A DNA stretch of 5,709 nucleotides from NCBI GenBank assembly GCA_040756715.1, contig JBFLYE010000143.1, forward strand, positions 1 to 5,709, in the 5' to 3' direction. The DNA is from a bacterium. GTDB lineage: Bacteria; UBA9089; UBA9088. Each line of letters begins with the position of its first letter. Positions within the stretch are counted from its first letter, which is position 1. The position numbers and the translations under genes are program-made. Shown here piece by piece: positions 1 through 5,709 of the stretch. The notes under the pieces were generated by a model. The model was not told the origin of the DNA, ran no database searches, and saw nothing but the letters and a program-made list of their open reading frames with translations.

Positions 1-6
1 CCCTCC
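1..6 (-). promoter_or_regulatory. Probable ribosome binding site of a gene beyond the left edge (GGAGGG)
   Basis: The minus strand reads TAGGAGGG at the end of the 105-aa gene, so its stop codon overlaps a Shine-Dalgarno core identical to the one used by that gene. The start codon would lie just outside the window. This implies the operon continues leftward. Confidence 0.6.
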
Positions 7-323
7 TAAGCCAGAAATATCTTTATGCTGCCGGATTGGACGCCGGAAACGCCGACACAGATATTGTCAAACCATTCTCCCTCACCGGAAAAGGCCTTAT
101 TAATGTTCTGATTAGCCGTTACACAAGTCTGGTTGAATAATGGCTGCGTCAATCCGGTATCCGTGTAAATATCAGCCGTATGGCCTATAGTGGTAGGCCG
201 AACCCATTCAATGGATTTTATCTTAAATTGTCCCCCTGTCGGATACTCCATCGTTGTTTTAAGGTCTATTGCACTGGTGAATGTATCCAGATGAATCGGG
301 TTTCTATCGTAAATGTTTGCCAT
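6..323 (-). CDS. Small predicted all-beta phage protein of unknown function (105 aa)
   Basis: I do not recognise a named family. The protein opens with MANIYDRNPIHLD and is rich in alternating hydrophobic and polar residues and in Thr, Ile, Val and Gly. Probable strands lie near residues 32-41 (FKIKSIEWV), 47-54 (GHTADIYT) and 86-104, ending in a short strand SIKIFLA. No signal peptide or membrane segment is visible. This pattern suggests a compact beta-sandwich, as in many small phage structural or decoration proteins; that is inference from composition. It has two cysteines (C67, C89). The ATG at 321-323 is well supported by GGAGGG five bases upstream. The gene starts 13 bases after the stop of the giant LPD38-type gene and is therefore probably co-transcribed with it. 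The TAG stop at 6-8 overlaps a Shine-Dalgarno for a further gene to the left. The coding call is firm; the role is not. Confidence 0.85.
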   Translation of the reverse strand: MANIYDRNPIHLDTFTSAIDLKTTMEYPTGGQFKIKSIEWVRPTTIGHTADIYTDTGLTQPLFNQTCVTANQNINKAFSGEGEWFDNICVGVSGVQSGSIKIFLA

Positions 324-328
324 GATAA

Positions 329-334
329 CCCTCC
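329..334 (-). promoter_or_regulatory. Ribosome binding site of the 105-aa gene (GGAGGG)
   Basis: GGAGGG sits five bases before the ATG at 323 and fills much of the 13-base gap after the giant gene's TGA (337-339). The gap leaves no room for a separate promoter or terminator, so the two genes are probably on one transcript. Confidence 0.85.
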
Positions 335-336
335 GC

Positions 337-3300
337 TCACTTTAATATTATCCGTCTTTCCTTTCTAAATTGACGGCGCAATTCTCTCTCCTCCGTCTCA
401 ATATCCAGCCCGGTCAGATCACGGATCAAAACATCTTTCTGCGCCTCAACTACTTCATCTATATATGTCTTCATTTGTTTTTCATCAATAAGCCCGTGAA
501 CAACCCCTGTTGATAAGGCATCTATGAACCGATTAAATTCCGTGTCATTGAGTTCTCTTTTGCCTACAATATCCATAATTTCTTTCAGGCTTTTATTTAC
601 ATACTGATCCGGCTTGGATTCTCTTATGACTTGTTTTATTAGGGGGATTTTACCGAATTCCAATTCTTCTTCTTTAACAGCTTTTGCTACAGTCTCCGGC
701 AATCCAATGCCCAATTCATAAAAGCCACCAAGATATTGTCGCAAAGCATAGTCAATATCGTTAGGACTTACATCTGCTGCCCCGTTAGTCAGCTTATTCA
801 TGTATTCGGCAGTTAGCTTAGAATATTCGGGGGCATTGGAAAAATATCGTGTATATGCCCAATTAGGCGTTCGATCATATCTGTCTTCGGGATGAATCGG
901 GCCGCCATACCAGCCCTGATTGGCCGCTATATCCAAAAACGGTTTTATTTGGTGCGGGGCCAGAGAAACCATATCTGTTTCTACCGGAGAAAAGGCATTT
1001 GTAACTGTTCTCATCACGGACTGAACCGCCTCTTTTTCCGTCTTTTTACCCATTGTTATATCGGCAAGGTTACTTCCTATTGACCACGGGATATTATAGC
1101 CGTAAGGCAGCACCCAGTATGTAAGCTGCTTATCTCCCACTGGAAAGGTTACGGAAGTATTTTTGGCAAAATCGGATATATAATTATCCTGTTCCGAATC
1201 CATCTGATTAGATAACCATCTGGTCATATACCCTGCCGTAGCCAGCCCTGCCATAGTTGTAATAAACAATTTTCTTCCGTGCGGGCTGGCTGCCGTTCGT
1301 AATATCTTGGAGGTCCCCTGAACAGCCGGGTTAAAAAACATATAAAAAGCGCCAAAAAGCTGACTGGCTTCACCTTGTTTGGCAAAATTAATAGTTAAAT
1401 CTGAAGCGGCATGTAGGGCCGCCTTCTCAGGAAATCCTCTCTTGGTTAAATTTTCAAAAGTAGATAATCGGATACCCAATTCGACAGTAGATTGGACATC
1501 ATCAATTAATTTATCTACATACCGGCCTGCATTTTTTATCTTTTCTATGCCTTCTCCTTTTATTTGGCGTTCCAGTTCGTATAGGCTTTTTTCTGCCTTT
1601 AACATGCTTTCCCCGTATAGATGGCCTACCCGACCACCAATTTTCAGGAAATGATCTACCCCAGCATCATATCTTTTGCCTCTTAAGTGCAAAAGAAGCC
1701 GTTTTTGTGATGTCGGAAGATTTTTTATAATATCTCTTCTTAATGCCTTGCCTTTTTCTTTAAGTAGACTTTTTTCAACACCAAGGTTTATTAGGGCTTC
1801 TCCCGTATCTCGTTCAAAGTTTCTCAATAAAAAGTCTAGGCGATATTTGGTAACCGCCGATTGCATGAACTTTAAGGGCAATTTGGCAATCCTTAGATAT
1901 TTCATTACTTCCGGGATGGAAGATATGTTCTGGTTTTTAAGGGCCCTGGCAATAAGGGGGTCTTTTATTTTTATAATAACGTTTTTACCGTTTATTTTGG
2001 TGCCTATCTCATCCGCTTTTAATTTTAACCTTTTCCCCCATACTGTTTGGAGTTCTCCTTTTATGTTCACCTGTCCTATGGGCATCATTTTGGAGGGTTT
2101 TATCTCAAAAATATCCTTTAGATATTCCGGGAATTCTTTGGTCAGCTTTATGATGGTGCGTCCTGCTTCTGCTTCCAAGGCTCTGATCTGTGCCCTTTTC
2201 AAATTCTGGAAGGTATTGCTTAGCGGTGAAATTACCCGTCTATGGCTGCCTTTGGCTCTTTTATGTTCAGGCCCATAAACGTCTATTCCCCGGCCTGAAC
2301 TGGTCATGCCGGAAAATTCTCCCTTATCGCTCATGTCTCGATAAAGAGAAACAAACCAATCATACATATCCTTGTAAGTATTATATTCTTTCTCGGTTAT
2401 AAGACCGTTTTCATATTCGAAATCCAATGTCTCTTTTACAAGTTTTCTGTGTTCCTGCGCCATTATCTGCAAATCAAGCATTTTGCCTTTATATTTGTCT
2501 TTCAATCCTTCCATTATCTTGACAGCATCTGCATTAGTCATGCCGCTTAATCCTTCCTCTTCCATACCATTAGCTGCCAGACGTTTTTTATTCATCTCTG
2601 TATTGCGTTCTTTGGAATGAAGGGCATGCAAATAACTATCAAAATCTTCCAAGTCTATTTTTTTATCCACTAATTTTTGCAGGAAAGCTTGTTCCTGTTC
2701 TTGTACCCTTGACACAGCCTCCGCCTTTACCCTAGGGAGCCTGCTTATTTCGTAATAAATATCCAGATCGGCGGGGACATCCAATCCCATTTTCCTCATT
2801 TCATTTCTCAACTGTTTTATGCGAATGTTTTTATCTTCCATAATCCGTCTGAATTTCTGGAATGCCGTTTCTTCTGGTAGCGTAATAGCGCCTTTTTTGG
2901 AAGGTTCTTCCTTAAACGCCTTGTATGCTTTTATGCTTTCAACAACATCCTGAGAAGAACCTTCTCTCTGTATCCTTTTCACCTCAGCCGCTATTTGGGC
3001 CTCCATATCCTTTTTATAGGATTCAGCGAATTTTCGGGATTGTTTCTCTATCTCGCCAAACCCCATGAAGGAAAGGGTTGTGCTGCCTTTGGGGTTGGGA
3101 ATAGATTCCTTGGTGAAAATATCCTTCTCCGGCATTCTGGTCTTGGTAGGGGTTAAATACTTTGCAAATAGGTCTTCAAGCGATTTAGGAAGTTTTTCAC
3201 CGTTTAAATATTCTCCACCATCTATGGCGATTTCTTCATGATGGAAGTGATTTTGTATGATCCATTCTTTGCTATATCCCTTGGCTTCCCATTCAGCCTT

Positions 3301-4989
3301 TTTTATTTCGGCGTACTCATCAAACAGTTTATCCTTATTGGGTAAGCTTTCAATAACCACATGCGCTATTTCGTGATTGGCATACTTTGGGTCTGCCATA
3401 TATTTTTTATCCGCAAATACAACCCTTTTTCCGCGCCAGTCTATTTGTCCTTCATAAGTGTGGCCTTCCTTAACCCTTGTTATGCCGACATCAAACTTCC
3501 ATCCTTCTGGTAATAAGTCTGTTCTGATTTTCGATGGGGCTTCCTTCATTCCCCTCGGCTGCTTGGTCTTTGCCTCGGCCTTCTTTACTCCCTCGGCAAC
3601 CTCTTTTCCTAGTGCCTCATTTATAGCTTTTTCCGTTTGAGGTCCATCTGCCAATTTGAGCCTTTGGGCATTTTCCCTCGCCTCGGACATAAGTTTATTG
3701 GCTACATCATTCTTCCCCTTTTTAGCCATAGCTTTGGCTATATTGACCTTCTGTGTCACGGCATCATCAACAATGGCCTTGACTTGTGCATCCTCAGCTA
3801 TTATTTTGCCTCGTTTCAGAAGTTCCACCTGATTTGGCTTGCCTACAGCATTAGATAAGCGTTCAGGAAGAGATTCTCTACTTTTTGCCAAAGATTCAGA
3901 AGGCATTCCTGCCTTAGCTCCCAATGCTTCCCCAAGTTGTTCGGCGATGTCTCTTTCTACCATGGGCCTTTTCTGTGGGACTTGCACCCATTTGCCGTTT
4001 ACAAAAGCCAACTCGGGCAATTCAGCCTTTTCTACATCGCTCAAGGTAGAGGCAATTACTTTTTGCCGCTTTAAAACTGCATCAGAAAGCATTTTCCTGA
4101 ATTTGGCTTCTTGTTCTTTTTTAAGCCCTAATTCTTTGCTTAATTCAGAAGCCCGCCTATTTGCCTCCCATTTAATTATAGAATCCCTAGTCCCAGGCTT
4201 CCAAGTAAAGATTGCATTAAGCCCATAATCAAAAACCTTTTGTGCCAGACTGCGGTCATTCAGAATGGCTTCAATAGGATTTTGCCCTTTTGTTAAATCT
4301 ATTCCCGCTGTAGCCGCACCAAATCGTAATATCTTGGACAATATCGGTTTCCCCGGAATATCTACCAGCCCGATTACGCCAAATATTCCGCCTACTGCAG
4401 CCCCGTGTTGGGCTGCATCCCATCTGAGTTTTAGATTTTCCTGTAGAGTATCTCCGCCATGTTCTAACAAGGCAGAGGCGGAACCTAATGCCATTGCCTG
4501 CTTGATTATTTCTTTTACCGCAAAGCCTTTGGGAGTTTTAACGGCTATTTTGCTGAGCATCTTTGTAACGCCTTTTTCTACTGTCTTATACGGCGTCATA
4601 AATCCGGTAAGCGATCCTAACGCCCCGCCTATTTCCCCAGCTTCGCTCATAGTAGCTAATTCAGGGGTAGGTTGTCCCGTCAGTTTCCCAATTAGTCTGG
4701 GAGCGCCCCAAGAAGCCATCTCTGCCGCTTCCCTGCCAAACTGTAAGGGGACATCTACCGCTTTGGCTATATACTTTTTTGTCTCCGGTTGTGCTAATGG
4801 GGCTACAATATCCGCTATTTTCTCCTGGATGGGCTTGCTTACTATCCAATCTCTGGTCGGTTCCGGCAGAATATCCAATGCAGCCCCTACCAGAGAGAAT
4901 GGCTTCTCAACATCTTCCCTAAGGGATATACGTATTCCTTTAGAAGGTGATGGTTTTATATCTTCTTTCAGGGATACCTTGAAAGGCAT
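337..4989 (-). CDS. Giant phage LPD38/PLxRG-type polyvalent protein with embedded HExxH metallopeptidase (1550 aa)
   Basis: This is a very large cytosolic or virion protein with no signal peptide. Visible layout: residues 4-27, a duplicated SL[K/R]ED motif; about 85-235, Gly/Ala-rich hydrophobic stretches; about 270-490, charged helices and a Lys/Glu/Ala linker; about 495-615, a zincin-like region with HEIAH at 539-543; about 640-760, charged helices; about 760-1230, a region with ERN (794-796), NGLIT (861-865), SLYRD (881-885), RNFERD (1056-1061) and FFNPAVQG (1218-1225); about 1236-1430, an LPD38-like block with LPYGYN (1294-1299) and QYLGGF (1418-1423); then a basic tail. The last two blocks match my recollection of phage PLxRG/LPD38 proteins, which are often virion-associated and delivered with the DNA. 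I chose the ATG at 4987-4989 because GGAGG lies seven bases upstream and the start overlaps the preceding stop as TAATG. An in-frame ATG at 5016 would add nine residues but has no good ribosome site. The exact biochemical role is unknown. Confidence 0.9.
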   Translation of the reverse strand: MPFKVSLKEDIKPSPSKGIRISLREDVEKPFSLVGAALDILPEPTRDWIVSKPIQEKIADIVAPLAQPETKKYIAKAVDVPLQFGREAAEMASWGAPRLIGKLTGQPTPELATMSEAGEIGGALGSLTGFMTPYKTVEKGVTKMLSKIAVKTPKGFAVKEIIKQAMALGSASALLEHGGDTLQENLKLRWDAAQHGAAVGGIFGVIGLVDIPGKPILSKILRFGAATAGIDLTKGQNPIEAILNDRSLAQKVFDYGLNAIFTWKPGTRDSIIKWEANRRASELSKELGLKKEQEAKFRKMLSDAVLKRQKVIASTLSDVEKAELPELAFVNGKWVQVPQKRPMVERDIAEQLGEALGAKAGMPSESLAKSRESLPERLSNAVGKPNQVELLKRGKIIAEDAQVKAIVDDAVTQKVNIAKAMAKKGKNDVANKLMSEARENAQRLKLADGPQTEKAINEALGKEVAEGVKKAEAKTKQPRGMKEAPSKIRTDLLPEGWKFDVGITRVKEGHTYEGQIDWRGKRVVFADKKYMADPKYANHEIAHVVIESLPNKDKLFDEYAEIKKAEWEAKGYSKEWIIQNHFHHEEIAIDGGEYLNGEKLPKSLEDLFAKYLTPTKTRMPEKDIFTKESIPNPKGSTTLSFMGFGEIEKQSRKFAESYKKDMEAQIAAEVKRIQREGSSQDVVESIKAYKAFKEEPSKKGAITLPEETAFQKFRRIMEDKNIRIKQLRNEMRKMGLDVPADLDIYYEISRLPRVKAEAVSRVQEQEQAFLQKLVDKKIDLEDFDSYLHALHSKERNTEMNKKRLAANGMEEEGLSGMTNADAVKIMEGLKDKYKGKMLDLQIMAQEHRKLVKETLDFEYENGLITEKEYNTYKDMYDWFVSLYRDMSDKGEFSGMTSSGRGIDVYGPEHKRAKGSHRRVISPLSNTFQNLKRAQIRALEAEAGRTIIKLTKEFPEYLKDIFEIKPSKMMPIGQVNIKGELQTVWGKRLKLKADEIGTKINGKNVIIKIKDPLIARALKNQNISSIPEVMKYLRIAKLPLKFMQSAVTKYRLDFLLRNFERDTGEALINLGVEKSLLKEKGKALRRDIIKNLPTSQKRLLLHLRGKRYDAGVDHFLKIGGRVGHLYGESMLKAEKSLYELERQIKGEGIEKIKNAGRYVDKLIDDVQSTVELGIRLSTFENLTKRGFPEKAALHAASDLTINFAKQGEASQLFGAFYMFFNPAVQGTSKILRTAASPHGRKLFITTMAGLATAGYMTRWLSNQMDSEQDNYISDFAKNTSVTFPVGDKQLTYWVLPYGYNIPWSIGSNLADITMGKKTEKEAVQSVMRTVTNAFSPVETDMVSLAPHQIKPFLDIAANQGWYGGPIHPEDRYDRTPNWAYTRYFSNAPEYSKLTAEYMNKLTNGAADVSPNDIDYALRQYLGGFYELGIGLPETVAKAVKEEELEFGKIPLIKQVIRESKPDQYVNKSLKEIMDIVGKRELNDTEFNRFIDALSTGVVHGLIDEKQMKTYIDEVVEAQKDVLIRDLTGLDIETEERELRRQFRKERRIILK
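700..1284 (-). other. LPD38-like domain of the giant protein (about residues 1236-1430)
   Basis: The block begins with a hydrophobic helix (LFITTMAGLATAGYMTRWL, 1241-1259). It continues through a strand and the motif YWVLPYGYN (1291-1299), a helix and NAFSPVETD (1331-1339), and a Pro-rich stretch with GWYGGPIHPEDRYDRTPNW (1359-1377). It ends in VSPNDIDYALRQYLGGF (1407-1423). This succession (LPYG, SP, GGPI/P, SP..IDY, GG) is the pattern I know for large polyvalent protein-associated domain 38, which occurs near the C-terminus of giant phage proteins. The biochemical role of the domain is not established. The hydrophobic helix might contact membrane. Confidence 0.7.
1300..2892 (-). other. PLxRG-like conserved region of the giant protein (about residues 700-1230)
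   Basis: This region carries a series of short motifs in the order I associate with phage PLxRG/LPD38 proteins. They are an ERN motif in a helix (HSKERNTEMN, 791-800), a Gly-Met turn before a helix (LSGMTNADAVKIM, 814-826), NGLITEKEY (861-869), the site equivalent to PLxRG, which reads SLYRD (881-885), RALEAEAGR (936-944), a basic strand-rich stretch (about 985-1010), RLDFLLRNFERD (1050-1061) and FFNPAVQG (1218-1225). Most of it is predicted helical. The assignment rests on remembered family motifs, not on a search. No enzymatic residues are evident. Confidence 0.6.
3145..3507 (-). other. Zincin-like metallopeptidase region within the giant protein (about residues 495-615)
   Basis: The sequence shows a predicted beta-strand pair (GQIDWRGKRVVFADKK, residues 514-529) followed by a helix carrying HEIAH at residues 539-543 (bases 3361-3375). 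The order of strand then HExxH helix, with small and hydrophobic residues flanking the motif (KYANHEIAHVVIE), is typical of zincin metallopeptidases. The two histidines would bind zinc and E540 would be the catalytic base. A second conserved-looking segment, HHEEIAIDGGEYL at residues 583-595 (bases 3205-3243), is a natural place for the third zinc ligand, most likely E585 or E586, as in gluzincin-type enzymes. I cannot assign a peptidase family or prove activity. A chance HExxH is possible, but the surrounding pattern makes it unlikely. Confidence 0.7.
4909..4980 (-). repeat. Two-copy SL[K/R]ED motif at the N-terminus of the giant protein
   Basis: Residues 4-11 (KVSLKEDI, bases 4957-4980) and 20-27 (RISLREDV, bases 4909-4932) repeat with a 16-residue period, with a conservative change wherever they differ. 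The 24-base units match at 15 positions, so the likeness is stronger in protein than in DNA. Each copy is followed by a KP/S-containing stretch. The copies may be a short linear binding motif or a two-strand element; the role is unknown. Confidence 0.7.
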
Positions 4990-5693
4990 TAATATTCCTC
5001 CATTTGCAGTCCCCATTTATCCATAAACTTCTTGACATCAGGTCGGTTGAGATAAAGACGCTGTTTAGCATCGGGCATCCCTTTTAACGTCTTTTCCAGG
5101 CTTTTAGCCGCCTCAATTCGTTGGTCTTTACCATAATTCGTAGATACAGATGATTTTTGGTTAACGCCAAACTTCTTTTTGATTTTTGCGCCGATAATGG
5201 TTTGTAATAACTGCGCTATTTCATCAACATTGCCGCCAAACATCTCCTTGTATTTTAAGCCTATTGCGTTGGCTTCTTCTGCACTTAATTTCCCTGCTAT
5301 TACTTTATTGGGGGCTACGCCTGCAGCCTGCGCTGCTATCAAAATATTCTTATCTGCCCTGACTGATTCATCTTTTGCCTTGCTCGTCTGTGCCTGAATA
5401 TGGGCCACATCAGCCCGTTGCTTCGCTAGGTCTTCCGGGGAAGGTATTTTATAATTCTGTATGCTATATTGTTTTGCCCGTGGAGATTTCAAACTGCTTA
5501 GTTTGGCTTGCATATTCAATAACTTCATATAGTTCTGGCTGGTGGGCTTGGTTTTATATGCTTCATATGCCTTATTGAATCCTTCTTCCACAGTTTGGAA
5601 AAATTCTTCCGGGTCATAAATGGCAGATAAATTCATGGGCTTCAATCCAAAGGGGTTGGCTACATTTTGGTTATATTGATCTACCAGATTCAT
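4989..5693 (-). CDS. Helical hydrophilic phage protein, function unknown (at least 234 aa; possibly 5'-truncated by the window)
   Basis: I do not recognise a family. The protein is hydrophilic, rich in Lys, Ala, Gln and Glu, and looks almost wholly helical, with no signal peptide, membrane span or catalytic motif. Residues about 86-122 (PEDLAKQRADVAHIQAQTSK and onward) have the Gln/Ala/Lys-rich, coiled-coil-like character common in phage ejection and internal virion proteins; this is resemblance of composition, not a family match. The C-terminus (RPDVKKFMDKWGLQMEEY) is charged. The stop TAA at 4989-4991 shares one base with the ATG of the giant LPD38-type gene, so the two are probably translationally coupled and may be partners. 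The ATG at 5691-5693 has GGGAGA ten bases upstream, a usable but long spacing. The frame stays open to the window edge (upstream codons read G-E-Q-L-G), so the true start may lie outside. Confidence 0.85.
   Translation of the reverse strand: MNLVDQYNQNVANPFGLKPMNLSAIYDPEEFFQTVEEGFNKAYEAYKTKPTSQNYMKLLNMQAKLSSLKSPRAKQYSIQNYKIPSPEDLAKQRADVAHIQAQTSKAKDESVRADKNILIAAQAAGVAPNKVIAGKLSAEEANAIGLKYKEMFGGNVDEIAQLLQTIIGAKIKKKFGVNQKSSVSTNYGKDQRIEAAKSLEKTLKGMPDAKQRLYLNRPDVKKFMDKWGLQMEEY
4997..5001 (-). promoter_or_regulatory. Ribosome binding site of the giant gene (GGAGG)
   Basis: On the minus strand GGAGG is followed by a seven-base spacer and ATG at 4989. It lies within the last codons of the upstream 234-aa gene. 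It decides the start at 4989 over the in-frame ATG at 5016, which has no comparable site. Confidence 0.85.
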
Positions 5694-5703
5694 GCCTAAC
5701 TGT

Positions 5704-5709
5704 TCTCCC
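5704..5709 (-). promoter_or_regulatory. Possible ribosome binding site of the 234-aa gene (GGGAGA)
   Basis: GGGAGA lies ten bases before the ATG at 5693, longer than the five- and seven-base spacings of the next two genes. It supports, but does not prove, a start at 5693. The window ends here, so a longer gene cannot be excluded. Confidence 0.45.

Noticed and set aside
324-336. Terminator or promoter between the giant gene and the 105-aa gene
   Set aside because: The 13-base gap holds little beyond the ribosome binding site, with no inverted repeat and no room for promoter boxes.
1676-2278. 200-codon open frame on the plus strand
   Set aside because: It begins at TTG with no ribosome site and runs antisense to the PLxRG-like region, whose minus-strand motifs are clear.
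3145-3507. Assigning the HEIAH region to the ImmA/IrrE peptidase family
   Set aside because: HEIAH and a downstream acidic segment resemble that family, but the typical residues after the third ligand are not clear, so only a general zincin-like call is justified.
3553-3686. Four copies of CCGAGG (minus strand) at 3553, 3573, 3591 and 3681
   Set aside because: The spacing is irregular and no longer unit is repeated. They reflect Ala-Glu and Arg-Gly codons in a low-complexity linker, not an array or protein-binding repeat.
4661-4849. 62-codon minus-strand frame inside the giant gene
   Set aside because: It starts at TTG in another frame, fully inside the giant gene, with no ribosome site or recognisable product.
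4990-5016. Start of the giant gene at the ATG at 5014-5016
   Set aside because: It would add nine residues encoded by the ribosome site itself (GGAGGA within MGTANGGIL) and lacks its own Shine-Dalgarno; the ATG at 4989 is better placed.
4265-5026. 253-codon open frame on the plus strand
   Set aside because: It lies antisense to the N-terminal part of the giant gene, has no Shine-Dalgarno before its ATG, and its Pro/Ser/Ala-rich product shows no domain pattern. It is a shadow of the real gene.

Overview
The window looks like part of a tailed-phage (or prophage) virion-protein operon, probably from an uncultured virus. All three genes read leftward on the minus strand and nearly fill the sequence. 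They are joined by a 1-nt stop/start overlap (TAATG) and a 13-nt gap. Strong GGAGG-type Shine-Dalgarno sites mark a bacterial translation system. Base composition, estimated by eye, is about 40% G+C. Isoleucine is often encoded by ATA, including all three Ile codons in the first 21 codons of the large gene. I see no rRNA, tRNA, CRISPR array, insertion sequence, terminator hairpin or internal promoter. The host cannot be named from this sequence.

Layout in transcription order, right to left. (1) 4989-5693: a helical, hydrophilic protein of at least 234 aa that I do not recognise; its 5' end lies close to the window edge and it may begin outside. (2) 337-4989: a 1550-aa giant protein that dominates the window. 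Its parts are a duplicated SL[K/R]ED motif at the N-terminus, a Gly/Ala-rich hydrophobic region, long charged helical linkers, a zincin-like metallopeptidase region with an HEIAH motif, and a long C-terminal part. That C-terminal part matches my knowledge of the phage 'PLxRG / large polyvalent protein-associated domain 38 (LPD38)' family. (3) 6-323: a 105-aa, probably all-beta small protein of unknown function. The GGAGGG at the extreme left edge announces another gene just outside the window.

Working interpretation (inference): proteins of this LPD38 class are very large, phage-encoded and thought to be packaged in the virion and delivered with the DNA. The tight coupling of the 234-aa gene to the giant gene suggests the two are made together and may be partners, for example ejection or internal virion proteins. 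The small 105-aa protein may be a minor structural or decoration protein. The most interesting point is the apparently intact HExxH peptidase centre inside the giant protein. It could process the polypeptide itself or act on a host target after delivery.
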